A stretch of DNA of 64,000 bases from an uncultured Oscillibacter sp. GTDB lineage: Bacteria > Bacillota > Clostridia > Oscillospirales > Oscillospiraceae. The position numbers and the translations under genes are program-made. Below, in pieces: positions 50,788 through 59,667 of the stretch. The notes below the pieces were generated by a model, which was not told the DNA's origin, did not search any database, and saw only the letters and a list, made by a program, of their open reading frames with translations. The DNA lies in the NCBI GenBank assembly GCA_900544615.1, contig UQVS01000004.1, forward strand, positions 67,187 through 131,186. The letters run 5' to 3'. Position 1 is the stretch's first letter. The number at the start of each line of letters is the position of its first letter.

Positions 50788-52482
50788 ATGAAGCAGAAAA
50801 AGAAATGGATGATTCCTCTTTGTGTGATTGGAGGACTGCTTTTGGTTTGTGCAGGCCTCCTTTGGTATATGGTCAGTCATTCTCTGGATTTCTCGGTGGG
50901 TCGCTGTTTGGTGGCGGAGAATGGATCGTATATGTTCATCGACGGCAACTCGCCCATTGTCATGAGTAACCGCAAGGACAAAGAAGGTATGTTCGCTGGC
51001 TTGGAGACGGGCGATAAGATCCTGCTTCTTCACGACGGCATTCAGGAGTCCTATCCGGGCGGCACCGGCGCGTATTGGTATATGAAGCTGGAAGACGGCA
51101 CGCAGGCCGACATCCCTGAGCAAGTTATGGAAGAACTTGCGGAGCTGGGTTGGACCATAGTTGCCAATGAAGCAGATCCCAATGTTGTAGCCCCCGCGCC
51201 GGAAGCATACGCTTTTGATGTACAATACATCCGCACAGACGGTTACTCTGATGACCGAAGCTATCCTTACCATGCCGTGATCAGTTCCAAAGCAGAGCTG
51301 GAGGCCTACTATGAGGCATACAAGGATATCTATGACTTGGAGAGAAGAGAAGTAGTTTACTCCGATACCTCCATCGGTTTTCTGGATGCCTGTGACAAGT
51401 ATGATGATGCCTATTTTGAACGGCAGAATCTGGTGCTGATCGTGCTGCAGGAAGGCAGCGGCTCTATCCGCCATGAGATCACGGATGTGCGTCGCCACCG
51501 CTTGGAGGATGGCGCATCGGATGGCTGGGCCATTACGATTGACAGCAAGGCACCGGAAGTTGTGACTGATGACATGGCTCAGTGGCATCTGTTCCTTGAA
51601 GTGCAGATGGGCGATGTAATCAAACCCACCGATAAGGTGTGGGTCAACGGGGTATTGAGCGAGCGTGCACCTGCAGTGTCCGGTCTGGTGGGCATCAGCC
51701 GCACCCCGGCAACATACGCCTATCAGGACCACTGGGGCGTGAAGCTGACCGCAAAGAATATCACCCCGTCCGGCTTGACCATTGTTTGTACGCAGCAGGA
51801 CGGCGAGCCTACAGGTGAATTGAATACCGGCAGCTATTATGGCCTCGAGGTTCTCCGGGATGGCGAATGGGTCGCAGTTGAGCTGCTTCCCATGGAGGGT
51901 GAGCTTGCCTGGACGTCAGAAGCATGGATGATCCCTGCAAACGAGGATACCGAATGGGATGTGAACTGGAGCCGCCTGTACGGAGAACTTCCTGCCGGCA
52001 GCTACCGGATCAGCAAGTCGATCATGGATTTCCGCGGCACCGGTGATTTTGATAAGGAAACCTATTATGCAGGCTTTGACATCGTAGATAGCACCACAGC
52101 AAACAGTATCGCCTATGAATACGACGGATTTGGCGTCAGTATCCCCCTCCTGTCCGGGTGGGAATATATGATTGAGGAATACAGCGCCGATGGCATGAGC
52201 TACGGTGTTAGCTTCCGTCCCTCTGATGAAGATGGATGGATCGACTTCCACTACTGGCCTACATTCGGTGTCTGCGGTACCGGATTGGAAACCAAAGAAT
52301 TCGGAAATGGCACCATGGGCACTTACGACGGCGGTAAGATCTGGAACTATATCAGCTATCCGGCCAGCAAGGGTAATTTTGTGGCAACGACTCATGGCGT
52401 GGCCGACTGGTGGGACAGCTACGGCGACGAGGTCTTGGGAATCATAACAGCAGCTATCTGCACAGATACCATCGTGGACTAA
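50788..52482 (+). CDS. Membrane-anchored Ig-like-domain protein, 564 aa
   Basis: An N-terminal transmembrane anchor (MKQKKKWMIPLCVIGGLLLV start) is followed by a large extracellular part. About residues 300-430 form a bacterial Ig-like domain (WGVKLTAKNITPSGLTIVC, SYYGLEVLRDGEWVAVE, ELPAGSYRISKSIMDF), and the C-terminal 130 residues form another compact domain (GFGVSIPLLSGWEYMIEEYS). The N-part includes strand-rich repeats of unknown type. AAAGGAGG precedes the start. It is the first gene behind the ECF promoter and is followed 14 bases later by the serpin. Confidence 0.75.
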   Translation: MKQKKKWMIPLCVIGGLLLVCAGLLWYMVSHSLDFSVGRCLVAENGSYMFIDGNSPIVMSNRKDKEGMFAGLETGDKILLLHDGIQESYPGGTGAYWYMKLEDGTQADIPEQVMEELAELGWTIVANEADPNVVAPAPEAYAFDVQYIRTDGYSDDRSYPYHAVISSKAELEAYYEAYKDIYDLERREVVYSDTSIGFLDACDKYDDAYFERQNLVLIVLQEGSGSIRHEITDVRRHRLEDGASDGWAITIDSKAPEVVTDDMAQWHLFLEVQMGDVIKPTDKVWVNGVLSERAPAVSGLVGISRTPATYAYQDHWGVKLTAKNITPSGLTIVCTQQDGEPTGELNTGSYYGLEVLRDGEWVAVELLPMEGELAWTSEAWMIPANEDTEWDVNWSRLYGELPAGSYRISKSIMDFRGTGDFDKETYYAGFDIVDSTTANSIAYEYDGFGVSIPLLSGWEYMIEEYSADGMSYGVSFRPSDEDGWIDFHYWPTFGVCGTGLETKEFGNGTMGTYDGGKIWNYISYPASKGNFVATTHGVADWWDSYGDEVLGIITAAICTDTIVD

Positions 52483-52496
52483 GGAGGAAATGCAGC

Positions 52497-53891
52497 ATGA
52501 AAAGATTGATAGCACTGTGCCTTACGGCGGCTTGCCTGATTTCTCTGGTAGGCTGTGCGGGAGATACCAATATGGATGAAAAGAAACCCAACAACACTGC
52601 ATCGGCCTATGCGCTGGCTCTGGCCAGTTACCCGGAGATGGCTCCCTATCCCAATGAGATGGAGTATTTCGATGAAAAGACCGGCGAGTTCGACAGCGAT
52701 AGCTTTGATGTGGTCTATGACGCATGGAAGGAAGACAGGAACGCTCAACGCAATCAACCGGAGGGTTATGCAGATGGTCTGGAACCGTTCTTCGCCAGTT
52801 CGATCCGGGAGTTCCTCAGCAATTCCAACGGCGCAAACAAGGTCTACTCTCCCATAAATGTCTACATGGCCCTTGCCATGCTGGCAGAGGTGACGGACGG
52901 AGAGAGCCGACAGCAGATCCTCACGCTGTTGGGCAGTGAGAATATTGAGGCTCTGCGCTCCCAGGCGGCCAGCGTTTGGAACGCCAATTACAGCAATGAC
53001 GGCGCTGTGACAAGCATTCTGGCAAACTCCCTGTGGCTGAATGAGTCCGTGAATTTCAACCAGGCCACCATGGACAGTCTGGCAAAGAATTACTATGCGT
53101 CCTCCTTCCGTGGCGAGATGGGCAGCGAGGAATTTAATCAGGCTCTGCGGGACTGGATCAGCGAGCAAACCGGAGGACTGCTGGAAGCACAGGCTGATGG
53201 CCTGTCCATGGACCCCGAGACCGTTATGGCTCTGGCCTCTACCATCTACTACCGTGCCAAGTGGCACAGTGAGTTCAACGAGGGCAGAACGGAAAAGGGC
53301 CTGTTCCACCTGCTCAGCGCTGACGGAGAAACCGTGGAGTGCGACTTCATGCACAAGGGCGGCAGCAACACCTATTACTGGGCGGATCAGTTCGGTGCCG
53401 TTTCTCTGAGCCTGGAGGGCAGCGGTAAGATGTGGTTCCTCCTGCCTGACGAGGGCGTGACTATGGATGATCTCCTGAACGATGAGCAAACGATGGAGTT
53501 CTTGAACAGCAATGGAAACTGGGAGAACAGCAAGCACCTGATCGTGAATATGTCCGTTCCCAAATTTGATGTAGTCTCTGATTTTGACCTGGGAGAAGGC
53601 CTTCGTGCCCTTGGTGTCACAGATGTATTTGATGCCCAAGTGGCCGATTTTACCCCCATGACTTCGGAAGTTGCAGAGATCTTCCTTTCCAAAGCCGACC
53701 ATGCAGCCCGTGTGACCATCGACGAAGAGGGTGTGACCGCATCGGCATATACCGTCATGATGATGGCCGGAGCTGCAGCGCCTCCGGAAGAGGAAATGGA
53801 TTTTGTACTGGACCGTCCGTTCCTGTTTGCCATCACTGGCTATGATGGATTGCCACTGTTCGTTGGCGTAGTCAATCAGCCGGTACAATAA
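52497..53891 (+). CDS. Secreted lipoprotein serpin, 464 aa
   Basis: A lipobox (SLVGC, Cys near 19) anchors the protein, then a full serpin fold: NKVYSPINVYMALAMLAEVT, ILANSLWLNESVNFN, LASTIYYRAKWHSEFNEGRT, VTIDEEGVTASAYT and DRPFLFAITGYDGLPLFVG. The hinge EEGVTASAYT (P17-P8, residues 410-419) has small residues, so it is expected to be inhibitory. By the 17-residue rule P1 is Ala426 and P1' Ala427, suggesting elastase-like target proteases. ATG at 52497 follows AAGGAGG. It shares the ECF-driven transcript with the Ig-like protein. Confidence 0.92.
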   Translation: MKRLIALCLTAACLISLVGCAGDTNMDEKKPNNTASAYALALASYPEMAPYPNEMEYFDEKTGEFDSDSFDVVYDAWKEDRNAQRNQPEGYADGLEPFFASSIREFLSNSNGANKVYSPINVYMALAMLAEVTDGESRQQILTLLGSENIEALRSQAASVWNANYSNDGAVTSILANSLWLNESVNFNQATMDSLAKNYYASSFRGEMGSEEFNQALRDWISEQTGGLLEAQADGLSMDPETVMALASTIYYRAKWHSEFNEGRTEKGLFHLLSADGETVECDFMHKGGSNTYYWADQFGAVSLSLEGSGKMWFLLPDEGVTMDDLLNDEQTMEFLNSNGNWENSKHLIVNMSVPKFDVVSDFDLGEGLRALGVTDVFDAQVADFTPMTSEVAEIFLSKADHAARVTIDEEGVTASAYTVMMMAGAAAPPEEEMDFVLDRPFLFAITGYDGLPLFVGVVNQPVQ

Positions 53892-53972
53892 ATTGCTTGT
53901 TTACAGAAGCGGGGTAGAGAAAGGCACCCCCGCAGAGGGGCATCAACCAAATACCGTTCATGAGCAGAGCAT

Positions 53973-54001
53973 GAGGCCACCGGATAATTTCCGGTGGCCT
54001 C
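53973..54001. terminator. Bidirectional terminator between serpin and SLH remnant
   Basis: A 12-base stem (53973-53984 / 53990-54001, GAGGCCACCGGA) with a 5-base loop is followed by GCTTTGC. It lies between convergent genes. Confidence 0.75.
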
Positions 54002-54028
54002 GCTTTGCATTATATAGGCTGATGCCCC

Positions 54029-55078
54029 TTATTTGCCCTGATAGGCGCGATACAGGAAGGTAACAATCTGGGCACGGGTGCAGCCGTTATTGGGGCTGAA
54101 CGTCGTAGCGGATGTGCCGTTGGTCACACCGTTTTCCACAGCCCACGCAACAGCGTCAGCGCAGAAGGAATCAGCCGCCACATCGGTAAATCCGTTCACC
54201 GTAGTGGGAGCGGTGCCCATCGCACGGTACAGGAAGGTCACGCTCTGGCCGCGGGTGCAGGTGTTGTTAACCCCGAAGGTGCCGTCAGCCAGGCCGTTGA
54301 TGATACCGTTTTCCAGCGCCCATGCCACTGCGTCATAGCAGTAGCTGCCAGGGAGTACGTCAGCAGGAACCTTAGCCGTACCCTTGGGAGCAGGAGAACC
54401 GGCGGCGCGCCACAGGAAGGTGACGATCTGAGCGCGGGTGCAGGAATCGTTGGAGCCGAACAGGCCGTTAGCCTTGCCGTTGGTAATGCCCTTCTTCACA
54501 GCACATTCTACAGCCTTGGCATAATACGCATCGGCGGGAACATCCGCAAAGATGGAAGCCGCCTGTTCCTCGACAAACTCAGCGGAAACAGTGACCTTGC
54601 TGCCGGGCATAGTGAAGGTATACTTGCCGTTGCCTTTATCGGTGAGCTTGGGCTTATTGCCGCTGGCGTCCTTGACGATGAGCTTGTCCAACTCGTAGCC
54701 CTTATCTGAGGTCACGGTGATGGTCACGCGGTCGCCCTTGGAAGCGTTCTTGGGGCTGACGGTCACATCGCCGTTCTTGGTGCTGGGTGCGGTCACTGCA
54801 TAGCTGGGATCACGATCCCCATGGCTACTGGAGCCGCCGGAGGACGGACGGGTCAGCTTTGCAATCGTCTCCGCTTCAACAGTGGTTTCCTGTGTACCAG
54901 CCGCATCCTTAAAGACCTTCTGGCAAACAGAGCAGGTGTAGTATTCATTATTGCCGGTTTCTGTATAAGTCGCAGCCTTGGCTTCGGTCTTGGTCAGACT
55001 ATGGGCAGCAAAACCGCCATAGGCCTGACCGCATACTGTGCAAATGGCCTTATGCATGTAATGTTTTGGCTTATCCAA
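54029..55078 (-). pseudogene. 5'-truncated SLH-domain surface protein
   Basis: The reading frame holds a Cys-rich repeat typical of large Clostridial surface proteins (HSLTKTEAKAATYTETGNNE), a basic-linker region, a MucBP/Big-like domain (VTVSPKNASKGDRVTITVTS) and three C-terminal SLH domains (FADVPADAYYAKAVECAVKK and so on). There is no signal peptide and a stop codon stands directly before the first codon. The TTG start is without a ribosome site. It is therefore the 3' part of a larger gene, lost upstream by deletion. Export is not expected. Confidence 0.75.
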
Positions 55079-55348
55079 TCAATACATGAATGAAGGCAAT
55101 GCAGTAGATTCATCCTTTAACTCGCCATTGTAGAAAGTAAGGAGGAGGAAATTCGATGCAGTAAAATAGCGAAACTCCAACATAGTAGTGCTAATGGAGT
55201 CGAGTTTTTAATCTTTTACAAAAGAAATGTCAGCAACTCTATCCTTGAGACTAGATATCTCAGCAAAAGAACTGGAAAACAGATCCGCCAGCTTGCCATT
55301 GTCTGTCACATATGGCGTAATTATTGGGATGAATACCATATCTCCAGT
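55079..55348. other. Gene-poor stretch
   Basis: No frame with a credible ribosome site or recognised product was found. The short plus-strand frames are not supported. It joins the truncated SLH remnant to the end of the PadR gene, so it is probably a deletion scar. PadR genes are usually followed by a membrane partner, absent here. Confidence 0.5.
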
Positions 55349-55660
55349 TCATTCCTCTACCTCCTCCAGAATTGCTCCATCGGTCACGAGCTGCTTTAAG
55401 CGTCTATACTCTAAATGAAGCGCGTTTTTTCCTTCTTCTGTGATAGCGTAATTCTTCCGGCGGCCTTCCTCGCTGGTTAGGGTGATAAGTCCTTCTTTAT
55501 TCATGCGAGTGAGAACACCGTACAGTGTACCGGGACCCATTTCGATGCGGCCTCCGGAGAGTTCCTTGATGCGCTGCATCATGCCGTACCCGTGTCCCGG
55601 TTTCATCAATGCCAGCAGAATGTAATAAGTGGCTTCAGTCATGGGCGCTTGTGCCGCCAT
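55349..55660 (-). CDS. PadR-family transcriptional repressor, 103 aa
   Basis: The winged helix is visible across residues 6-75: PMTEATYYILLALMKPGHGY, QRIKELSGGRIEMGPGTLYG and EEGRRKNYAITEEGKNAL. The C-terminal part is a dimerisation helix (LEYRRLKQLVTDGAILEEVE). ATG at 55660 follows AAGGTGG; an ATG-like start 7 codons earlier has no site. No transporter or DUF1700-type partner gene follows, since the downstream side is a truncated SLH gene. A palindrome precedes the gene. Confidence 0.88.
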   Translation of the reverse strand: MAAQAPMTEATYYILLALMKPGHGYGMMQRIKELSGGRIEMGPGTLYGVLTRMNKEGLITLTSEEGRRKNYAITEEGKNALHLEYRRLKQLVTDGAILEEVEE

Positions 55661-55680
55661 TGTCCATTCCACCTTTCTCA

Positions 55681-55718
55681 ACTATTATGCCTCGCGATAT
55701 ATCGAGCAACATAATAGT
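55681..55718. promoter_or_regulatory. Nested palindrome, candidate PadR operator
   Basis: ACTATTATG (55681-55689) pairs with CATAATAGT (55710-55718), and in its centre lies the perfect palindrome CGATATATCG (55695-55704). TATTAT-like boxes within the arms could be the -10 of padR on the minus strand, so PadR binding would repress its own gene. Confidence 0.5.
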
Positions 55719-55794
55719 AGCATATTTGAAGCACTTCGTCAATGTGCCATCTGCTCCCCAATGGCATTTATTTGTAAAGATAATATGAACTCCA

Positions 55795-55850
55795 TTGACT
55801 TTTTGCGTCTACTGCTGTAGACTATAATCAAGAAGTCTACATTGGTAGAC
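55795..55850 (+). promoter_or_regulatory. BlaI promoter with two identical-arm operators
   Basis: GTCTAC-N4-GTAGAC occurs twice, at 55807-55822 and 55835-55850, with centres 28 bases apart. A TTGACT (55795-55800) with TAGACT (55818-55823) at 17 bases, or the TATAAT at 55823-55828, would be the promoter; the operators cover it. BlaI/MecI/CopY repressors bind such TACA/TGTA-type palindromes. Confidence 0.8.
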
Positions 55851-55864
55851 AAGGAGGTTGACTT

Positions 55865-56233
55865 ATGGATATTCCGAAGATTCACGAGGGCGAATATCGT
55901 TTTTGTCTGATTATGTGGGAACATGAGCCGGTCACGGCTGCGGAGTTGGTAAAGCTGTGTCAGGAGCAGTTGGGTTGGAAACGCACCACTACCTATACCG
56001 TTATCAAGCGTCTGGGAGAGAAAGGTGTTCTGCAGAACGATAACGGCACCATTACTTCTCTGGTTTCCAAGGACGCTGTGCAGGCATATGAAATTGGAGA
56101 ACTGGTTGAAAAGACATTTGAAGGCTCACTGCCTGCTTTTGTCGCTGCTTTCACCAAGCATCAGAATATTTCTGAGGAGGAGCTTGATGAGGTACAGCGC
56201 ATGATCGACCGCATCCGGAGAGGAGGCAAATAA
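55865..56233 (+). CDS. BlaI/MecI/CopY-family repressor, 122 aa
   Basis: The winged-helix domain fills residues 5-72 (GEYRFCLIMWEHEPVTAAEL, KRTTTYTVIKRLGEKGVLQ), then a C-terminal dimerisation helix set. The family represses its own operon until a membrane metallopeptidase partner cleaves it. AAGGAGG precedes the ATG. It is followed at the overlapping stop by the M56 gene. The upstream twin operators suit autoregulation. No beta-lactamase or copper gene is nearby. Confidence 0.92.
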   Translation: MDIPKIHEGEYRFCLIMWEHEPVTAAELVKLCQEQLGWKRTTTYTVIKRLGEKGVLQNDNGTITSLVSKDAVQAYEIGELVEKTFEGSLPAFVAAFTKHQNISEEELDEVQRMIDRIRRGGK

Positions 56234-58827
56234 TGAACGACCTGTTTTTGAAAATTATAAACATGAGCATATCAGCAAGCTGGCTTGTCCTGGCTGTGCT
56301 GCTGCTCCGGTTTGTCTTGAAGAAAGCACCCAAGTGGGTCAATGTCCTGCTCTGGGGCATTGTGGCAGTGCGTCTGGCTTTTCCGTTCTCTATCGAGAGC
56401 GCTCTGAGTCTGATCCCCAGCGCAGAGACAGTTCCGATGGATATCGAAATGGCAGTACAGCCCACAATCAACAGCGGTGTTCCAGTGATCAATAGCATGG
56501 TCAACCCTATGCTGTCCTCGTTCGCTCCACCGCAGGATGTATTGACGAGCGCAAATCCGCTTCAGATCTGGATTCCGATTTTTAGCATTCTCTGGATTGC
56601 CGGTATCGCTGCGCTCCTCCTATATACCGTGGTCAGCTATTGGCGTCTGCGCCGCAAAGTCAGCGAGGCAGTCATCCTCCGAGACAACATCTTCCAGAGC
56701 GAGAATGTGGCTTCTCCCTTTGTGCTGGGCGTGTTCAGACCGAAGATCTATCTTCCCTACAATATGGGCGGACAGGATCTGAACCATGTGGTCGCACATG
56801 AGCAGGCACACATTCGTCGAAGAGACCACTGGTGGAAACCCCTCGGCTTCCTACTGCTGACGATCCATTGGTTCAATCCTCTGATGTGGCTGGCCTATGT
56901 GCTGCTGTGCCGGGACATTGAGCTGGCCTGTGATGAGAAGGTCATTAAGGTACTGGGCAACGAGCAGAGAGCCAACTATACCCAGGCGCTTGTGGCCTGT
57001 AGTGTCAACCGCCGTGTGATCGCAGCCTGCCCTCTTGCCTTTGGTGAGGTCGGTGTAAAGGAGCGTGTGAAGTCTGTGATGAACTACAAGAAGCCTGCTT
57101 TCTGGGTCGTCGTTCTGGCAGTTATCGCCTGCGTGGTCGTTGCGGTGTGCTTCCTGACTGATCCGGAACAGGACAGCTATACGCTGCGAATTGTCGTTCC
57201 AGCAGGAAGCCAGGATGATTTTGTGTATTCAGATGAAGAAGTCAGTACAACGGGAAACTCCATTGTCATATGGTCCGGTGAAGGACTGGATGATACGGAA
57301 GTTCTTTTATTTCCAGTCGACGAAACAACAGAAACCGGATATACGGCTACCTATCTTACACATGGAATGCCCGTTGAATTTGACGCCGTAAAAGATGAAT
57401 GGTTCAAGGTTGGCATCAATATGCAAAACCCAACGGACGAAGACATCGTTGTTTATGTGGAAGTCGAAAATGTGGAAATTCGTATTTCTGACGAAAGTGC
57501 GCCCAATCGTATTACTTTCAAAGCGGAAGTCCTTGAAATCCACGAGGAATATTTTCTGGTTGCACCAGAGGCAAGCTGGGCACTCAATAGCGCTGACCAA
57601 ATTGAAGTTCCTCTGATGAATATGGACCCCGCTCTGGAGCCGCAAATCGGAGACATTATTGAAGTCTCATATAGCGGTGAGATACTGGAAACTTATCCAG
57701 CTCGGTTGAAAGAAGTTTACAGCATCAGAGTTGTTGCCGAAACGACGAAACTCACCTTAGATGATGTAATTATTCTTTCACAATACGGATACGATTTATC
57801 GTGGTCGGATTTTGAAAATTACGATTATATTGAGACCGGCTCTGGCCTGTATATCCGTGTCTATGTGATCAATGAAATGTATGAGCTATGGATTGGCGGT
57901 GGAAGTCCGGATAGTGACCCTATGTATATCTATCTGGCTTTGGCGGATGACCTCGATACACGCATCGACATTCGGGACGGCGGCGTGACGGAGTTCATTG
58001 GTGCGGATCATTCAGAAGTGTTGTTGGCGAAGGCGATCAATGAAGCAATCCTGGCAGAAAACAAGCCTTCCAAGCCGGATGGTCTGTATCATTGCGCCAG
58101 CTTTGTCTTGTTGGATCAACAGGAACTCAGTGGCACCCCCGCAGTTGGTTCCTCCGACCACATCAAGCTGGTCACTGTCTACGGACTGGCGCTTCATCAG
58201 GGATTTGGTTATTCCGGTGGAACCTTTCACGATGCTGCCGGCAGTCATATCGCTGTTGCCATCACCTTTGAAGTTGTAGATGGGAAATATGTTCTGAAGG
58301 AGTATTGGACACCGCGGGACGGCTCCTACTATGTTCAGGATATTCGGGATAAGTTCCCTGACGAAATTGAGGACGAAGCCCTGGATACTCAGAAGTATAT
58401 CCTCGCCCAGAAGCAGGAGTGCTACGATCAGGCCGTCCGTTACGGCGGAGTTGATACCTATTCTGCGGTGGAACATCTTTTTGAGGTAATTGAGTCCTCT
58501 CCGGCCACATCTTCCAGACCTGCCGACTACATTGACGCACACCCGATTGAGTATCGGGAGCTTACCTACTACGGAAGCTATACATTGCAGTATGTATTCT
58601 CACAGTTTTTAGAGGGTGGTCAGACAGGACTGCGTGGACATCTGATGCGAAGCGTTCTCGATGATCTTGCGCCGGAAGCACAGCTCCGACTCTACGCTGA
58701 AACTGGCCAGGAATACTTCGATGAATGGAAAGCGGGTGCCATTCGGATCAGCGAACAGCACGATATGGAATGGATTAAAGAAAACCAGCCTGCAATCTGG
58801 CTTCTGCTCCAAATGATTGACGAGTAA
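56233..58827 (+). CDS. M56-family (BlaR1-like) membrane metallopeptidase with large sensor, 864 aa
   Basis: The N-terminal 310 residues form the M56 domain: three to four transmembrane helices and the zinc motif HEQAH (189-193), then the conserved RDHWWKPL. The remaining 550 residues are extracellular and contain several Asp/Glu/Tyr-rich beta-type regions rather than the penicillin-binding sensor of BlaR1. The input signal is therefore different and unknown. On sensing it, the peptidase would release BlaI. GGAGGC precedes the ATG, which overlaps the BlaI stop. Confidence 0.87.
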   Translation: MNDLFLKIINMSISASWLVLAVLLLRFVLKKAPKWVNVLLWGIVAVRLAFPFSIESALSLIPSAETVPMDIEMAVQPTINSGVPVINSMVNPMLSSFAPPQDVLTSANPLQIWIPIFSILWIAGIAALLLYTVVSYWRLRRKVSEAVILRDNIFQSENVASPFVLGVFRPKIYLPYNMGGQDLNHVVAHEQAHIRRRDHWWKPLGFLLLTIHWFNPLMWLAYVLLCRDIELACDEKVIKVLGNEQRANYTQALVACSVNRRVIAACPLAFGEVGVKERVKSVMNYKKPAFWVVVLAVIACVVVAVCFLTDPEQDSYTLRIVVPAGSQDDFVYSDEEVSTTGNSIVIWSGEGLDDTEVLLFPVDETTETGYTATYLTHGMPVEFDAVKDEWFKVGINMQNPTDEDIVVYVEVENVEIRISDESAPNRITFKAEVLEIHEEYFLVAPEASWALNSADQIEVPLMNMDPALEPQIGDIIEVSYSGEILETYPARLKEVYSIRVVAETTKLTLDDVIILSQYGYDLSWSDFENYDYIETGSGLYIRVYVINEMYELWIGGGSPDSDPMYIYLALADDLDTRIDIRDGGVTEFIGADHSEVLLAKAINEAILAENKPSKPDGLYHCASFVLLDQQELSGTPAVGSSDHIKLVTVYGLALHQGFGYSGGTFHDAAGSHIAVAITFEVVDGKYVLKEYWTPRDGSYYVQDIRDKFPDEIEDEALDTQKYILAQKQECYDQAVRYGGVDTYSAVEHLFEVIESSPATSSRPADYIDAHPIEYRELTYYGSYTLQYVFSQFLEGGQTGLRGHLMRSVLDDLAPEAQLRLYAETGQEYFDEWKAGAIRISEQHDMEWIKENQPAIWLLLQMIDE

Positions 58828-58839
58828 GCAACCACATCA

Positions 58840-58877
58840 ACAGCGCAGCTTCCGGTCGGGAGCTGCGCTGTTCTTTT
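58840..58877 (+). terminator. Terminator after the M56 gene
   Basis: Arms of about 14 bases, 58840-58853 and 58858-58871 with two mismatches or wobble pairs, are followed by TTCTTTT. It separates the BlaI/M56 operon from the two-component system. Confidence 0.75.
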
Positions 58878-58968
58878 GGAATGGCAATCTTCACAAATTC
58901 TTCATCTTTCTACCACTACCATCTTAATGTAAAGATTGTTATTATAAAGCCATCAAAGGAGGGGTTCC

Positions 58969-59667
58969 ATGTACCACATTCTGATTTGCGATGACGAGCA
59001 GGATATCGTCAACGCATTGAAAATATATCTGATGAATCCGGACTTCAAACTGTTCGAGGCCAACACCGGAGTGCAGGCCCTTGAGGTTATGGAGCGGGAG
59101 GACATTCACCTGATTCTGCTTGATATCATGATGCCTGAAATGGACGGCATCTCCGCAATGGTAAAGATTCGGGAGAAGAGCAATGTCCCCATTATACTGC
59201 TGACGGCCAAAAGTGAGGATACCGACAAGATCCTCGGCCTGAACACCGGAGCGGACGATTACATCACAAAACCGTTTAATCCCGTAGAGGTGACGGCCCG
59301 TGTCCGTTCTCAACTGCGCCGCTATATGCAGTTGGGCAGCAGAGCTGCGGCTCCGGCACGATATGTCATCGGCGGCGTGGAACTGGATGACAGCTCCAAG
59401 GAAGTCACCCTGGACGGAGAACCCATTTCCTTGACGCCCATCGAATACGACATCCTCAAACTGCTCATGGAGAGTCCCGGCAAGGTGTATTCCCCCAAGG
59501 AGATCTATCGGCAGGTATGGAAAGAGGCTCCCCTGGGAAGCGACAATACCGTTGCCGTACATATCCGGCATCTCCGTGAAAAAATAGAGATCAACCCCGC
59601 AGACCCCCGATATCTGAAGGTGGTCTGGGGACAAGGGTATAAAATGGAGAAAGGAGCAAAACGATGA
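58969..59667 (+). CDS. OmpR/PhoB-family response regulator
   Basis: A 232-aa regulator. The receiver (1-120) has Asp8-Asp9, the phosphoryl-accepting Asp52 in LLLDIMMPEMDG, and Thr/Lys in LLTAKS and KPFNP. The C-terminal winged helix (135-230) has ISLTPIEYDILKLLMESPGK and NTVAVHIRHLREKIE. It is the OmpR subfamily most like VanR-type regulators. AAAGGAGGGG precedes the ATG. The upstream spacer (58878-58968) contains TTCAC and TTCATC motifs that may be its binding sites. It overlaps the kinase gene by 4 bases. Confidence 0.93.
   Translation: MYHILICDDEQDIVNALKIYLMNPDFKLFEANTGVQALEVMEREDIHLILLDIMMPEMDGISAMVKIREKSNVPIILLTAKSEDTDKILGLNTGADDYITKPFNPVEVTARVRSQLRRYMQLGSRAAAPARYVIGGVELDDSSKEVTLDGEPISLTPIEYDILKLLMESPGKVYSPKEIYRQVWKEAPLGSDNTVAVHIRHLREKIEINPADPRYLKVVWGQGYKMEKGAKR

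Noticed and set aside
55227..55418. Plus-strand frame of 63 codons near padR
   Set aside because: No ribosome site and no recognisable product; overlaps the padR 3' end.
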